Source: Desulfobulbus sp. (GTDB lineage Bacteria > Desulfobacterota > Desulfobulbia > Desulfobulbales > Desulfobulbaceae). Taken from it: 34,528 nt of DNA. Positions 10,670-19,378 of this stretch are shown here, one piece after another. The position numbers and the translations under genes were made by a program. How positions within the stretch are numbered: position 1 is the first letter of the stretch; every line of letters begins with the position of its first letter. The stretch covers positions 1 to 34,528 of the forward strand of contig QNYF01000056.1 of NCBI GenBank assembly GCA_003978695.1. The letters are read 5' to 3'. The notes under the pieces were generated by a model that saw only the letters and a program-made list of their open reading frames with translations, did no database searches and was not told the DNA's origin.

Positions 10670-11467
10670 CTATCGCATCTCGTGAACAGTGTAATGTGCG
10701 GGTAATTGAAGATGAAAAATTTGTTCATCGGGCCTTGCATAACTGTACACCTTCTTCACTTCAAGTGAAAGAGATGCCTCCATAGCCTCGCCATCAACCT
10801 TCATGGTTCCCGGCCAGTCGCAATCCCTGGGAGTTGCGTTATACCCGGCATACTGCACATCGAGTACAACTCTATTGGCTTTGTCAACAACCAGATGTCT
10901 CCGCAGGTGCTTCAAGTCAAGGCCGAGTAAATGCTTAAGTGAGTCATCATATCTGACTTCATACCAAAAGAGCGGTCCCTCTTCTGCTTTACTAACAGAC
11001 AAAAGACGCAGCCCTTCTTCCTTTACCCGGCCACTCAACCAGAGAAACAATTCATCAGCCAAAATTCCTTGCGGCAGGAATCTTTTAAAATACTCTGCTT
11101 CTCCTGTGCCCGTGAACCCTTCGCCATGAATATTATCAGCAAAAGTAAAATCTTTACCGGTGGATACCAGTAGATAAAGAGGCCGGTTTAGAGGATCAAC
11201 AGCTGCAAAACGAATAAAGGAAGGGGAAGCGGCTTGAAGAGTGGCAGTATAAAAGACCTTTCTGCCATACGCCTGCCAGCTGACCCGGACATCACTGTCC
11301 ATGGCCTCTACACAGGACTCATGCACAAAGTCATCCAGCCGTTTAACAGCCAGATTCTCAACGGATTTTTCAAGCGATACAGTTCGTGGCAGCCTGGATG
11401 CGCAACCTGACACCATAAAGCAACAGGTAAATCCGAGAAAAAGAGTTGATTTAACGAGATATTTCAA
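10670..11467 (-). CDS. LolB/DUF4292-like outer membrane lipoprotein
   Basis: Lipobox FMVSGCAS. The body (VSWQAYGRKVFYTATLQAASPSFIRFAAVDPLNRPLYLL...) resembles LolB-like lipoproteins. Confidence 0.6.
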   Translation of the reverse strand: MKYLVKSTLFLGFTCCFMVSGCASRLPRTVSLEKSVENLAVKRLDDFVHESCVEAMDSDVRVSWQAYGRKVFYTATLQAASPSFIRFAAVDPLNRPLYLLVSTGKDFTFADNIHGEGFTGTGEAEYFKRFLPQGILADELFLWLSGRVKEEGLRLLSVSKAEEGPLFWYEVRYDDSLKHLLGLDLKHLRRHLVVDKANRVVLDVQYAGYNATPRDCDWPGTMKVDGEAMEASLSLEVKKVYSYARPDEQIFHLQLPAHYTVHEMR

Positions 11468-13212
11468 TCCTCTTCCTGCTTCAAAAATATCTTTATTTTT
11501 TCCTGAAGGCGCTGACGATCCTTTTTTTTGTCAAAAAGCTGAAATGCGCGTTTATACATTTCCAGCGCATCATCACTGCGTCCGATTTCCAAATAGACAT
11601 CCCCCAGGTGATCAAGGATAGAGGGGTCATCAGGAGAGAGTTTTATTGCCTGCTCCAGTGCTTTTACGGCCTCTTTAAGCCTGCCCTGCCTGTAGTAGAC
11701 CCAACCAAGGCTGTCACGGATATAACCATTTTCAGGTTTGAGTTCAACAGCCCTTCTGATATACGACAGGGCGTTGTCCAGATGAATTTTTTTATCCGCC
11801 CAACTGTATCCCACATAGTTAAGAGCTGCAGCATGTTCAGGCGACAACTGAATAACCTTTTGCATAATATCTAGAGCCTGTTGCTGCTCACCACTGTAAT
11901 CAAGAAACAGGCCATATTCGTACAACAGCTGGTCGTCTTCGGGATATTCTTGTATTCCCCTGACAAAAGTAGTTTTGCCCAGTTCATCCTGATTATTCAA
12001 TTGATAAAGCGAGGCAAGAAGAACAAACATGTCAGGATTACGAATTTTTTCTTCAGCAATGACTGATTCGAGCAGCGCAATAGCCTGTTCATTCTGGTGT
12101 AATTCACGCAGAGCCCTCACCTGGAGAAAAATTCCGTCCTCATACTCTTCAGCGTCACGGCTGATTCCCTGCAAATCAATCAACGTTTTTTTATACTGCT
12201 TTGTCTGGTAATGAAGAATGGCCAGCATATATCTGATTTCTCCATTATCACTCTTTTTTAATAAATCCGTGAGAATTGAAACTGCCTTGTCATAATCCTT
12301 TTTCCGGGCATACAATCTGGCAATTGTCATGTCGACCCGGCCTGGTCGACTCGTTATGCTTTTAAGGGTATTGAGTTCATTTAAGGCTAGCTGCTCCTTG
12401 TTCTGAAGGAGATATACATGGACAAGGGCTACACGGGCTTCCTCATTAAACTCATCCCGGGTCAAAAGATCCCGGTAGAGGCGAATTGCCTGGTCATACT
12501 TCTTTTGCTGCAGATAAACCTCAGCAAGTTCAAGCTGAAGAGAAGCAGACCAGTTAATCGTCAGCGCCTCTCTATAATGAGCCCTGGCCTTATCAAACTC
12601 TTTTTCAGCAGTGAGCAGACGGGCCAGTAATACCCGGGCAGAATAAGATTGGCTGTCAACCTCCAGAGCATCTTCAAGCGCATACCGAGCTAACTCCGGC
12701 TTACCATCTGCCTGATAGAGTTCACTGAGCAAGAGCAGGGAGGAGATATCACGAGGATCAATGGTGTGGATTTTACGATACTGTGCCGCTGCTTTTTGCA
12801 ACTGTTTGTTGCGGATGAAAACTTTGGCCAGAACCATTCTCGGTTCAATATCTTCAGGATGGTCGACCAGGTATGCTTCAAGTCGGGAAATAGCCTCATT
12901 TGAACGTTCTAATCGGGCAAGAAGCAATGGAATTTTTCGGATTGCCAGAGATGCGGAAGGATCACAGATTAATGCTTTTTCATACGCCTCAAGGGCTTCT
13001 TCATTTTTTCCGGACAATTCAGCGTACCGGGCCCAGAGAAAATAAAAATAACTGCAACCGTGATCGGCTTCATCAATGCTTTCTGGAGCGCTCACATTTT
13101 CTGGGGCAGGTGCAACTGCAGTTTGTTGATTGCCTGCACATCCAAGCATCACTACATCAGTTAGCAGCAGAAAAGCAATGGTTATCCCCTTAATCCTGTT
13201 CATTCTGAGCAC
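11464..13212 (-). CDS. TPR-repeat lipoprotein
   Basis: Lipobox-like VVMLGCAG. Many TPR motifs, e.g. ALSYIRRAVELKPENGYIRDSLGWVYYRQGRLKEAVKALEQAIKLSPDDPSILDHLGDVYLEIGRSDDALEMYKRA. Confidence 0.88.
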   Translation of the reverse strand: MLRMNRIKGITIAFLLLTDVVMLGCAGNQQTAVAPAPENVSAPESIDEADHGCSYFYFLWARYAELSGKNEEALEAYEKALICDPSASLAIRKIPLLLARLERSNEAISRLEAYLVDHPEDIEPRMVLAKVFIRNKQLQKAAAQYRKIHTIDPRDISSLLLLSELYQADGKPELARYALEDALEVDSQSYSARVLLARLLTAEKEFDKARAHYREALTINWSASLQLELAEVYLQQKKYDQAIRLYRDLLTRDEFNEEARVALVHVYLLQNKEQLALNELNTLKSITSRPGRVDMTIARLYARKKDYDKAVSILTDLLKKSDNGEIRYMLAILHYQTKQYKKTLIDLQGISRDAEEYEDGIFLQVRALRELHQNEQAIALLESVIAEEKIRNPDMFVLLASLYQLNNQDELGKTTFVRGIQEYPEDDQLLYEYGLFLDYSGEQQQALDIMQKVIQLSPEHAAALNYVGYSWADKKIHLDNALSYIRRAVELKPENGYIRDSLGWVYYRQGRLKEAVKALEQAIKLSPDDPSILDHLGDVYLEIGRSDDALEMYKRAFQLFDKKKDRQRLQEKIKIFLKQEED

Positions 13213-13847
13213 AAGTATTCTTTATTAATAAATGCTTCCATAACAATTCGTCTTATCTCAGCCTGCACTTGCAATATTTCCCGGGAGGCACTTACCCGTT
13301 GAATACAGCTCTCAGTAAATGAGGCAAAATTAGCAGCCACGAAGCGAAGCTGGTCAAGCTGTTCAAAATCGTTAAGATCCTCCCCTCTTCCCTCTTGAAT
13401 GCGGGCAATTGATACTTCCGGTGCCATTGTCAACAACACAACAAGGTCTGGAGTTGGAGCAAAACTATTCTTTTTAAAAATCTCTTGTATATCCTTTTCG
13501 GTAACTCCCTGATAGGCTGCAGTCGAGTAATAATAACGATCAGTTATAACAACATTGCCTTCATTAAGCTGAGGAATAATGACGTTTTTGACATGCTCTT
13601 TCCGGTCAAGTATAAAGAGTTCAAGTTCTTCTTCAGGTGTGCATCGGCTTCGATCTGTATAGAGTTTTCGAATGCGTTGTCCATATACACCGTCTGTGGG
13701 CTCACGGGTAACCATGACTTCACATCCCCTGGCTGTTAAAAAATCTGCAAGCAGCTGAAGTTGAGTTGACTTCCCTGTTCCGTCTATCCCTTCAAAGGCA
13801 ATGAGAAAACCTTTATTCACGAGCATGCTTTCCTGTCCGATTCTCAA
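13200..13847 (-). CDS. tmk: Thymidylate kinase (start possibly at 13826)
   Basis: FIAFEGIDGTGKSTQLQLLADFL...TREPTDG...DRYYYSTAAYQG. Confidence 0.93.
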   Translation of the reverse strand: MRIGQESMLVNKGFLIAFEGIDGTGKSTQLQLLADFLTARGCEVMVTREPTDGVYGQRIRKLYTDRSRCTPEEELELFILDRKEHVKNVIIPQLNEGNVVITDRYYYSTAAYQGVTEKDIQEIFKKNSFAPTPDLVVLLTMAPEVSIARIQEGRGEDLNDFEQLDQLRFVAANFASFTESCIQRVSASREILQVQAEIRRIVMEAFINKEYLCSE

Positions 13848-14820
13848 CTATTTTCCCAGCCATACTCACTGCGGCCTGAAGGCTTGCAGCATCCGCACAC
13901 CCCTTTCCTGCGATGTCATAAGCTGTGCCATGATCAACTGAAGTCCGTACGATGGGAAGCCCAAGGGTTACGTTTACTCCATCCTGAAAATGGAGAAGCT
14001 TAAACGGTATAAGCCCCTGGTCATGATACATTGCAATAACTGCATCAAAATCACCTGAGGAGGCTTTATAAAAAACCGTGTCCGGCGGCCAGGGACCGCT
14101 GACTCGTCCTGCCCCTGAATACTTATGAATTACAGGTTCAATAATATCGAGTTCTTCCCTGCCAAACATCCCCTGTTCACCGCTATGTGGGTTGAGTCCT
14201 GCTACAGCAACCTGAGGTTGAGGGATGGCAAAATCATGCTGCAAAGATTCCACGGTCATCTGGATGCAGTCATTTAATTCATCTGAAGTCAGCAGATTGC
14301 CGACTTCGGTCAACGGTTCATGGATAGTGACAAGCACTACGCGTAGGCGGGTGCCGGCCATCATCATACGATAGCGTTTGGTACCGGTTAAATCAGCAAG
14401 CATCTCAGTGTGACCGGGAAAACTCACACCTGCCTCCTGCAGTGATTTTTTTGAAATGGGACAAGTCACCATGGCAGCAAAAAGAGCATCAAGACACCCC
14501 AGGGCTGCCGTACGGATGTAATCCGCCATGGCAAGAGCCGTTGTTGCGTCCGGCTGTCCCCAGATTAACCGGGTTACATCGAGTTGAGATATCTCGAAGA
14601 CTGGTATTGTGCCTGGTAAAATTTTACTGCCAGGCTGCCAGGAAACGAGTTGAACAGGAATGTTTAACAAAGAAGCAGCCCGTGAAAGAACTCCCAAATC
14701 GCCAAGAACCACCACAGATGAATTCATGCGGCACTGTTCTTCCCTGGCAAAAAATTTGAGAATTATCTCAGGCCCGATACCAACAGGACAGCCCATGGTT
14801 ATGGCTAGAGGTGTGTTCAT
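13813..14820 (-). CDS. pdxA: 4-hydroxythreonine-4-phosphate dehydrogenase
   Basis: MNTPLAITMGCPVGIGPEIILK...FPGHTEMLADLTG...AGLNPHSGEQGMFGREE...MYHDQGLIPFKLL. Confidence 0.94.
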   Translation of the reverse strand: MNTPLAITMGCPVGIGPEIILKFFAREEQCRMNSSVVVLGDLGVLSRAASLLNIPVQLVSWQPGSKILPGTIPVFEISQLDVTRLIWGQPDATTALAMADYIRTAALGCLDALFAAMVTCPISKKSLQEAGVSFPGHTEMLADLTGTKRYRMMMAGTRLRVVLVTIHEPLTEVGNLLTSDELNDCIQMTVESLQHDFAIPQPQVAVAGLNPHSGEQGMFGREELDIIEPVIHKYSGAGRVSGPWPPDTVFYKASSGDFDAVIAMYHDQGLIPFKLLHFQDGVNVTLGLPIVRTSVDHGTAYDIAGKGCADAASLQAAVSMAGKIVENRTGKHARE

Positions 14821-14823
14821 TGA

Positions 14824-15225
14824 TCAGCCACAATATTCAAAGGCATTTTTTAGTAATTCGACATGTGCCTTTTTTCCTTCTACAGAGATGGCAATCACAT
14901 CAAAACGAATAGGCTGGTCATGGAAATTATGTTCTGTAAGATAAACTAAAGCAACTTTTGAGATTTGTCGCTGCTTTTTTAAGCTAACTGCTTCAAAAGG
15001 AGTTCCGAAAGAATGGGAACGGCGTGTTTTGACCTCAACAAAAACCAGATCAAGACCATCTTTGACAACTATATCGATTTCACCGGATCGCCTCCGATAA
15101 TTTCGCTGCAGAATTACACATTTTTTTTTCAGGAGATATTGAACTGCCAGATCTTCTCCTGTTTTCCCTGCCTTGACAGTGGATCCGGAAAAATCATGTT
15201 TAAGCGTTCGAGTAAAGGAAAGCAT
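14824..15225 (-). CDS. YraN family (UPF0102) endonuclease-like protein
   Basis: GEDLAVQYLLKKKCVILQRNYRRRSGEIDIVVKDGLDLVFVEVKTRRSHSFGTPFEAV. Confidence 0.9.
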   Translation of the reverse strand: MLSFTRTLKHDFSGSTVKAGKTGEDLAVQYLLKKKCVILQRNYRRRSGEIDIVVKDGLDLVFVEVKTRRSHSFGTPFEAVSLKKQRQISKVALVYLTEHNFHDQPIRFDVIAISVEGKKAHVELLKNAFEYCG

Positions 15226-15234
15226 GAAAGGTCT

Positions 15235-15588
15235 CTAGCGGAGTTGCCTTCCCTTGTAGACGTTAAAAAGCAAAAACCACTCGAGAGGTTTGATAAATTG
15301 AATAGCAAGACATTTCGACTCGATTCTGACCACTTTGGCATGTAAATCTTCTATAACGAGCCTGCTCCCCTTTCCTGTAAAAACGACTTTTGCGGTACAG
15401 TCTTCTTTTAACATCACAGAATCACATGACTTTTCATCTAACATTTCAATAAGCATTCCATGGACGCTTACGTTCACCATAACACCGTTGATAAGAATGT
15501 CCGATCCATGACAAAACAAGTCAACAGGAAGTTTAAAATCAAGTCTTATGCCAGACCTGTTGTCGTTTACATCAAGTTTAAATTGCAT
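15235..15588 (-). CDS. PilZ domain protein
   Basis: Short protein with RSGIR (RxxxR) and NVSVHG (NxSxxG), the canonical PilZ c-di-GMP binding motifs. Confidence 0.72.
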   Translation of the reverse strand: MQFKLDVNDNRSGIRLDFKLPVDLFCHGSDILINGVMVNVSVHGMLIEMLDEKSCDSVMLKEDCTAKVVFTGKGSRLVIEDLHAKVVRIESKCLAIQFIKPLEWFLLFNVYKGRQLR

Positions 15589-15691
15589 GACCAGCCTCGA
15601 GTTGCTGCAGTTGTGTATTACCTGTTACTTTAGTAGTATAGCAAAATATTTACTGATTACCATTGAAACTCTACTCGAATAAAAAAAAGAC

Positions 15692-15711
15692 GATAATCCT
15701 GCAAGATTACC
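15692..15711 (-). terminator. Weak intrinsic terminator at the end of rnhB
   Basis: 7-bp imperfect stem GGTAATC/GATTATC followed by a T-run on the minus strand. It overlaps the rnhB stop codon. Confidence 0.45.
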
Positions 15712-16420
15712 AGAGTTCAACCTGATGTATATTTGTACCGGAATCTTTGCCCTGCAGGAACTCTTTCACCCCTTTGAACGTCTTCCGGTGAAGAGGAGAC
15801 GGACCAAAATCTGCAATAGCCTGCCGATGAGCCTTGGTCGGGTACCCCTGATGCTGTACAAAATTATATACAGGGTATTCTTCGTGATATTCTGCCATCA
15901 TTTTATCACGGGTTACTTTTGCAATAATAGATGCCGCTGCAATGGAGGCACTCTTTGATTCACCCTTAATCAAGGGCTTTTGAGGCAACTCCATGGGAAC
16001 AGTAAATTTACCGTCTACAAGTAAAAAATCAAGGTTTATGCCGGCCATGTCTGTACACTCTCTTACGGCACGTTTCATAGCCAGTAATGAAGCCTGAAGA
16101 ATATTTATCTCATCAATTTCGCTGGCCGTAGCTATTCCGACTCCTATTGCAGCATCTGAATCATAAAGCGTCCTGAAGAGTTGAGACCGCTTACGTGCTG
16201 TTAATTTTTTGGAATCCTTATAGAGAGTATAATCGCAATCATCTGGCAGGACAACACAGCCGGCAACAACCGGACCTGCTAATGGGCCCCGGCCTGCTTC
16301 ATCGACACCACCAACAACGAAGTAGCCATGCTTAAACAGATTACGTTCATATGAAAAGGTATCCCCGGTAGGATGAAGCGAGGATAAAAAAGCAAAAGAG
16401 GCACTCGCCTTTTTGTTCAT
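15707..16420 (-). CDS. rnhB: Ribonuclease HII
   Basis: VVGGVDEAGRGPLAGPVVAGCVVLP...KDSKKLTARKR...SASIAAASIIAKVTRD. Confidence 0.95.
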   Translation of the reverse strand: MNKKASASFAFLSSLHPTGDTFSYERNLFKHGYFVVGGVDEAGRGPLAGPVVAGCVVLPDDCDYTLYKDSKKLTARKRSQLFRTLYDSDAAIGVGIATASEIDEINILQASLLAMKRAVRECTDMAGINLDFLLVDGKFTVPMELPQKPLIKGESKSASIAAASIIAKVTRDKMMAEYHEEYPVYNFVQHQGYPTKAHRQAIADFGPSPLHRKTFKGVKEFLQGKDSGTNIHQVELW

Positions 16421-16464
16421 AATGCAAAAAAGAAGTGCCTCTTCATTTACTTGTGCAAAACGGC

Positions 16465-16821
16465 TTAAACGCGAGCGCGATCTTTAATTCGAGCAGCCTT
16501 GCCACTTCGTTCCCGGAGGTAAAAGAGCCGTGAACGACGTACTTTACCTCTGGATACTACTTCAATCTTCTCAAGACGGGGAGAATGAGTGGCAAAGGTC
16601 TTTTCCACACCAATACCACCATGAGAAATTTTGCGAACAGTAAAAGTCGCATTCATTTTGCCGCGTTTTCGTTTAATGACAACACCCTGAAAAATCTGTA
16701 CACGTTCCTTGCTGCCTTCAATAATACGGATGTGTACTTTTACGGTATCACCCGGACGAAAATCCGGAAGGTCAAAACGCATCTGTTCCTGATCAATTTT
16801 ATCAATTATGTTCATAGCCAT
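16465..16821 (-). CDS. rplS: 50S ribosomal protein L19
   Basis: [85 protein letters not shown]. Confidence 0.96.
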   Translation of the reverse strand: MAMNIIDKIDQEQMRFDLPDFRPGDTVKVHIRIIEGSKERVQIFQGVVIKRKRGKMNATFTVRKISHGGIGVEKTFATHSPRLEKIEVVSRGKVRRSRLFYLRERSGKAARIKDRARV

Positions 16822-16961
16822 ACTCTGTATTTACGGGTTAAACCCCGAAGGATGCCTCCACTCAATCCCTGGTTATATCACTACGTTTGGTTACGTACTC
16901 ACTTTTATGTAATTCTAACTGTCAACGCCCATTGTTTTTTTGCATTACCAGCTAATTATCT

Positions 16962-17531
16962 TTACGTCCTTTTTCCGAGCAGACGGTCTAAAACAATAGA
17001 TGCCGCCGAACGAACCGAGAGATGATTATACTTCCCCGGCCCTCCCAGAGGCGGAAGGAAAACATCTACCAGTTCTATAATTTCAGGTGCCAGCCCCCAG
17101 GCAGTCCCAAACAAGATAACGACTCCCCTGCCCTTATCAAGTCTTTTTTTGAGACGTTCATGGGTTATGGTTTTTTCACGGGTAATTGCGCTGGTTGCAA
17201 CAACCAACGGTCGATCACCATATTTTATCTCTATGGCCGATATTACTTCTGCAATATCAGAACAGATTTTTATAATGGACAGAGCAGAGGCCCTGTCCAC
17301 ATTTACAGTTCCACCATACCCCTTTGTCCAGTGGCCTACAATCTCTGAGGCCAATTCCTGCTGCTGCCTGTCCGGAGTTACCACCCAATAAGTGCCGATT
17401 CCGTAAGTTCTGGCAGCCCGGGCAATATCGTGTAAATCAAGATTAGTAACTGCAGAACCAATAATTTCATCATTACGGTTAACGACCGGATAATGAATCA
17501 GCGCAACATCAAGATGTAAATCAGTTTGCAT
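16962..17531 (-). CDS. SPOUT-type RNA methyltransferase (PF09936-like)
   Basis: LDVALIHYPVVNRNDEIIGSAVTNLDLHDIARAARTYGI...VVILFGTAWGLAPEIIELVDVFLPPLGGPGKYNHLSVRSAASIVLDRLL. Sits in a trmD operon between trmD and rplS. Confidence 0.82.
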   Translation of the reverse strand: MQTDLHLDVALIHYPVVNRNDEIIGSAVTNLDLHDIARAARTYGIGTYWVVTPDRQQQELASEIVGHWTKGYGGTVNVDRASALSIIKICSDIAEVISAIEIKYGDRPLVVATSAITREKTITHERLKKRLDKGRGVVILFGTAWGLAPEIIELVDVFLPPLGGPGKYNHLSVRSAASIVLDRLLGKRT

Positions 17532-18282
17532 GATTTTTCATCATCTGCTGCACTTTCTGGTATAAGCCTTCTCTTTTTAACAGTTTTCTTTCAGAAGAAG
17601 TAAACTCAACCCTGCTCAACAAAGCCGGCCTTCTTGCCAAGGTTTCACGTACTGACTCAAGAAAGCGATATTCGCGTACTTTAGCATGATCCCCGCAAAG
17701 AAGAACGTCGGGGACATTCAACCCTTCAAACTCACGCGGTCTGGTATACTGACCATGCTTGAGAAGCCCTCTGCTGAAGGTGTCATTTGCGGCAGAATCA
17801 GCACAGCCAAGCACACCGGGCAGCATCCTGGTTACAGAATCAACAATAACCATTGCCGCAAGTTCACCGCCCGTGAGGATGTAATCACCAATCGATATCT
17901 CCTCATCAACATACTGAAGACGGAAACGCTCGTCTACGCCCTCATATCGGCCACAGACAAGGACTAATTTTTCAAGAGTGGCCAGCCGTTCAACATGTGC
18001 CTGATCAAGCTGCCGACCTTTAGGCGAGAGCAAAACGACATGGCCCTTTCCTCCAGTCTGCACATCTTTCAAACATGCTGCCAGAGGTTCCGGCTTCATA
18101 ACCATTCCTTCGCCGCCACCAAAGGGGCGATCATCAGTCATCGAATGTTTATCAAGTGTCCAGTCCCGGATATTATGAAGTTTGACCGAAATCAACTCAG
18201 CCTGCAATGCCCTCCTAAGTATACCTTCCTGCAGAGGAGAAGCAAACAACTCGGGAAAAATTGTCAGAATGTCAAAACGCAT
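17521..18282 (-). CDS. trmD: tRNA (guanine-N1)-methyltransferase
   Basis: MRFDILTIFPELFASPLQEGILRRA...DDRPFGGGEGMVMKPEPL...SIGDYILTGGELAAMVIVDSVTR. Confidence 0.96.
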   Translation of the reverse strand: MRFDILTIFPELFASPLQEGILRRALQAELISVKLHNIRDWTLDKHSMTDDRPFGGGEGMVMKPEPLAACLKDVQTGGKGHVVLLSPKGRQLDQAHVERLATLEKLVLVCGRYEGVDERFRLQYVDEEISIGDYILTGGELAAMVIVDSVTRMLPGVLGCADSAANDTFSRGLLKHGQYTRPREFEGLNVPDVLLCGDHAKVREYRFLESVRETLARRPALLSRVEFTSSERKLLKREGLYQKVQQMMKNHAN

Positions 18283-18284
18283 GC

Positions 18285-18809
18285 TTACATGTTAATTTCA
18301 AGCAGACCAGGCGGTAATGCGACCGTAACCACATCCCTGTCAATTGACACCAAAAAATCTGGAACCAGTGGAACCATATACTCTCTGCTGCCATCAACTA
18401 CCCGGGCAATATCCTGATCATTGACGGTTAACACTCCGTCAATGCGCCCGATTATCCTCCCTTCCTCGCTGACCATCTGGCGACCTTTAAGATCACGAAG
18501 ATAATACTCGTTTTCACCAAGTTTGGGTAACGCCTTCGATTCTACAAAAACCAATGAATCAACAAGGGATTCTGAATCATTGCGAGTTGTACAATTTTTC
18601 AATTGCAAAAGAACACAGTTTTTTTGAACCCGTGCTCGTTCAACGGTATACTCGACAGGTTCTGTATGCTCATCTGGAGCAAGCATAATCCTTGAGTACT
18701 GTAAGACATTTTCCGGTACCCCTGAATATGGGTACACCTTAACCTCACCACGAATTCCATGTGGCTTGGTTACCTTGCCGAGCAAAACAAGGTCCTGAAG
18801 CTCTTTCAT
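18285..18809 (-). CDS. rimM: Ribosome maturation factor RimM
   Basis: LGKVTKPHGIRGEVKVYPYSG...EYYLRDLKGRQMVSEEGRIIGRIDGVL; between trmD and khpA. Confidence 0.94.
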   Translation of the reverse strand: MKELQDLVLLGKVTKPHGIRGEVKVYPYSGVPENVLQYSRIMLAPDEHTEPVEYTVERARVQKNCVLLQLKNCTTRNDSESLVDSLVFVESKALPKLGENEYYLRDLKGRQMVSEEGRIIGRIDGVLTVNDQDIARVVDGSREYMVPLVPDFLVSIDRDVVTVALPPGLLEINM

Positions 18810-18811
18810 GG

Positions 18812-19042
18812 TTACTCTAAAATCTCTAGGCGGGAACGTTTATCCTCTTTTGCAGATACAGCCGCTAGAACGGCTCGCATAGCTCTTGCTGTACGCCCCT
18901 GTTTACCGATGACCTTGCCAAGATCTTCTTTGGCTACACGCAATTCTACAGTGACTGTTCCATCTTCCTCACGTTCCAGAGTGTCGACAGCATCTGGTTC
19001 GTCCACTAGATGAGTGGCAATGAAAGCTATAAGATCCTTCAT
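18812..19042 (-). CDS. khpA: KH-domain RNA-binding protein (KhpA/UPF0109)
   Basis: VELRVAKEDLGKVIGKQGRTARAMRAVLAAVSAKEDKRSRLEILE; canonical position between rpsP and rimM. Confidence 0.92.
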   Translation of the reverse strand: MKDLIAFIATHLVDEPDAVDTLEREEDGTVTVELRVAKEDLGKVIGKQGRTARAMRAVLAAVSAKEDKRSRLEILE

Positions 19043-19300
19043 TTAGGCCGTTTCCACCGCCGCATTATTATGTTTTTTAATAAGACTGCTCACGGTAGTG
19101 CTTGGCAATGCCCCTTGCTCCATCCACTTTGCGAGTTTCTCATTGTCAAGTGTAATGACAACCGGATCCTGCAAAGGATCATACGTGCCGATAATGTCGA
19201 GAAATTTGCCGTCACGGGGAGCATGAGAATCTGCTACAACAATGCGGTAAAATGGTTGTTTTTTCCGACCTTTTCTTGTTAAACGAATTCGTACAGCCAT
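19043..19300 (-). CDS. rpsP: 30S ribosomal protein S16
   Basis: MAVRIRLTRKGRKKQPFYRIVVADSHAPRDGKFLDIIGTYDP. Confidence 0.97.
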   Translation of the reverse strand: MAVRIRLTRKGRKKQPFYRIVVADSHAPRDGKFLDIIGTYDPLQDPVVITLDNEKLAKWMEQGALPSTTVSSLIKKHNNAAVETA

Positions 19301-19378
19301 TGTTCTGGTATCCTCCTGTGGATATCGAATACACCCTGATAACGGGCAGATAATATATTTGCAATCTTGTCTTTTGTA

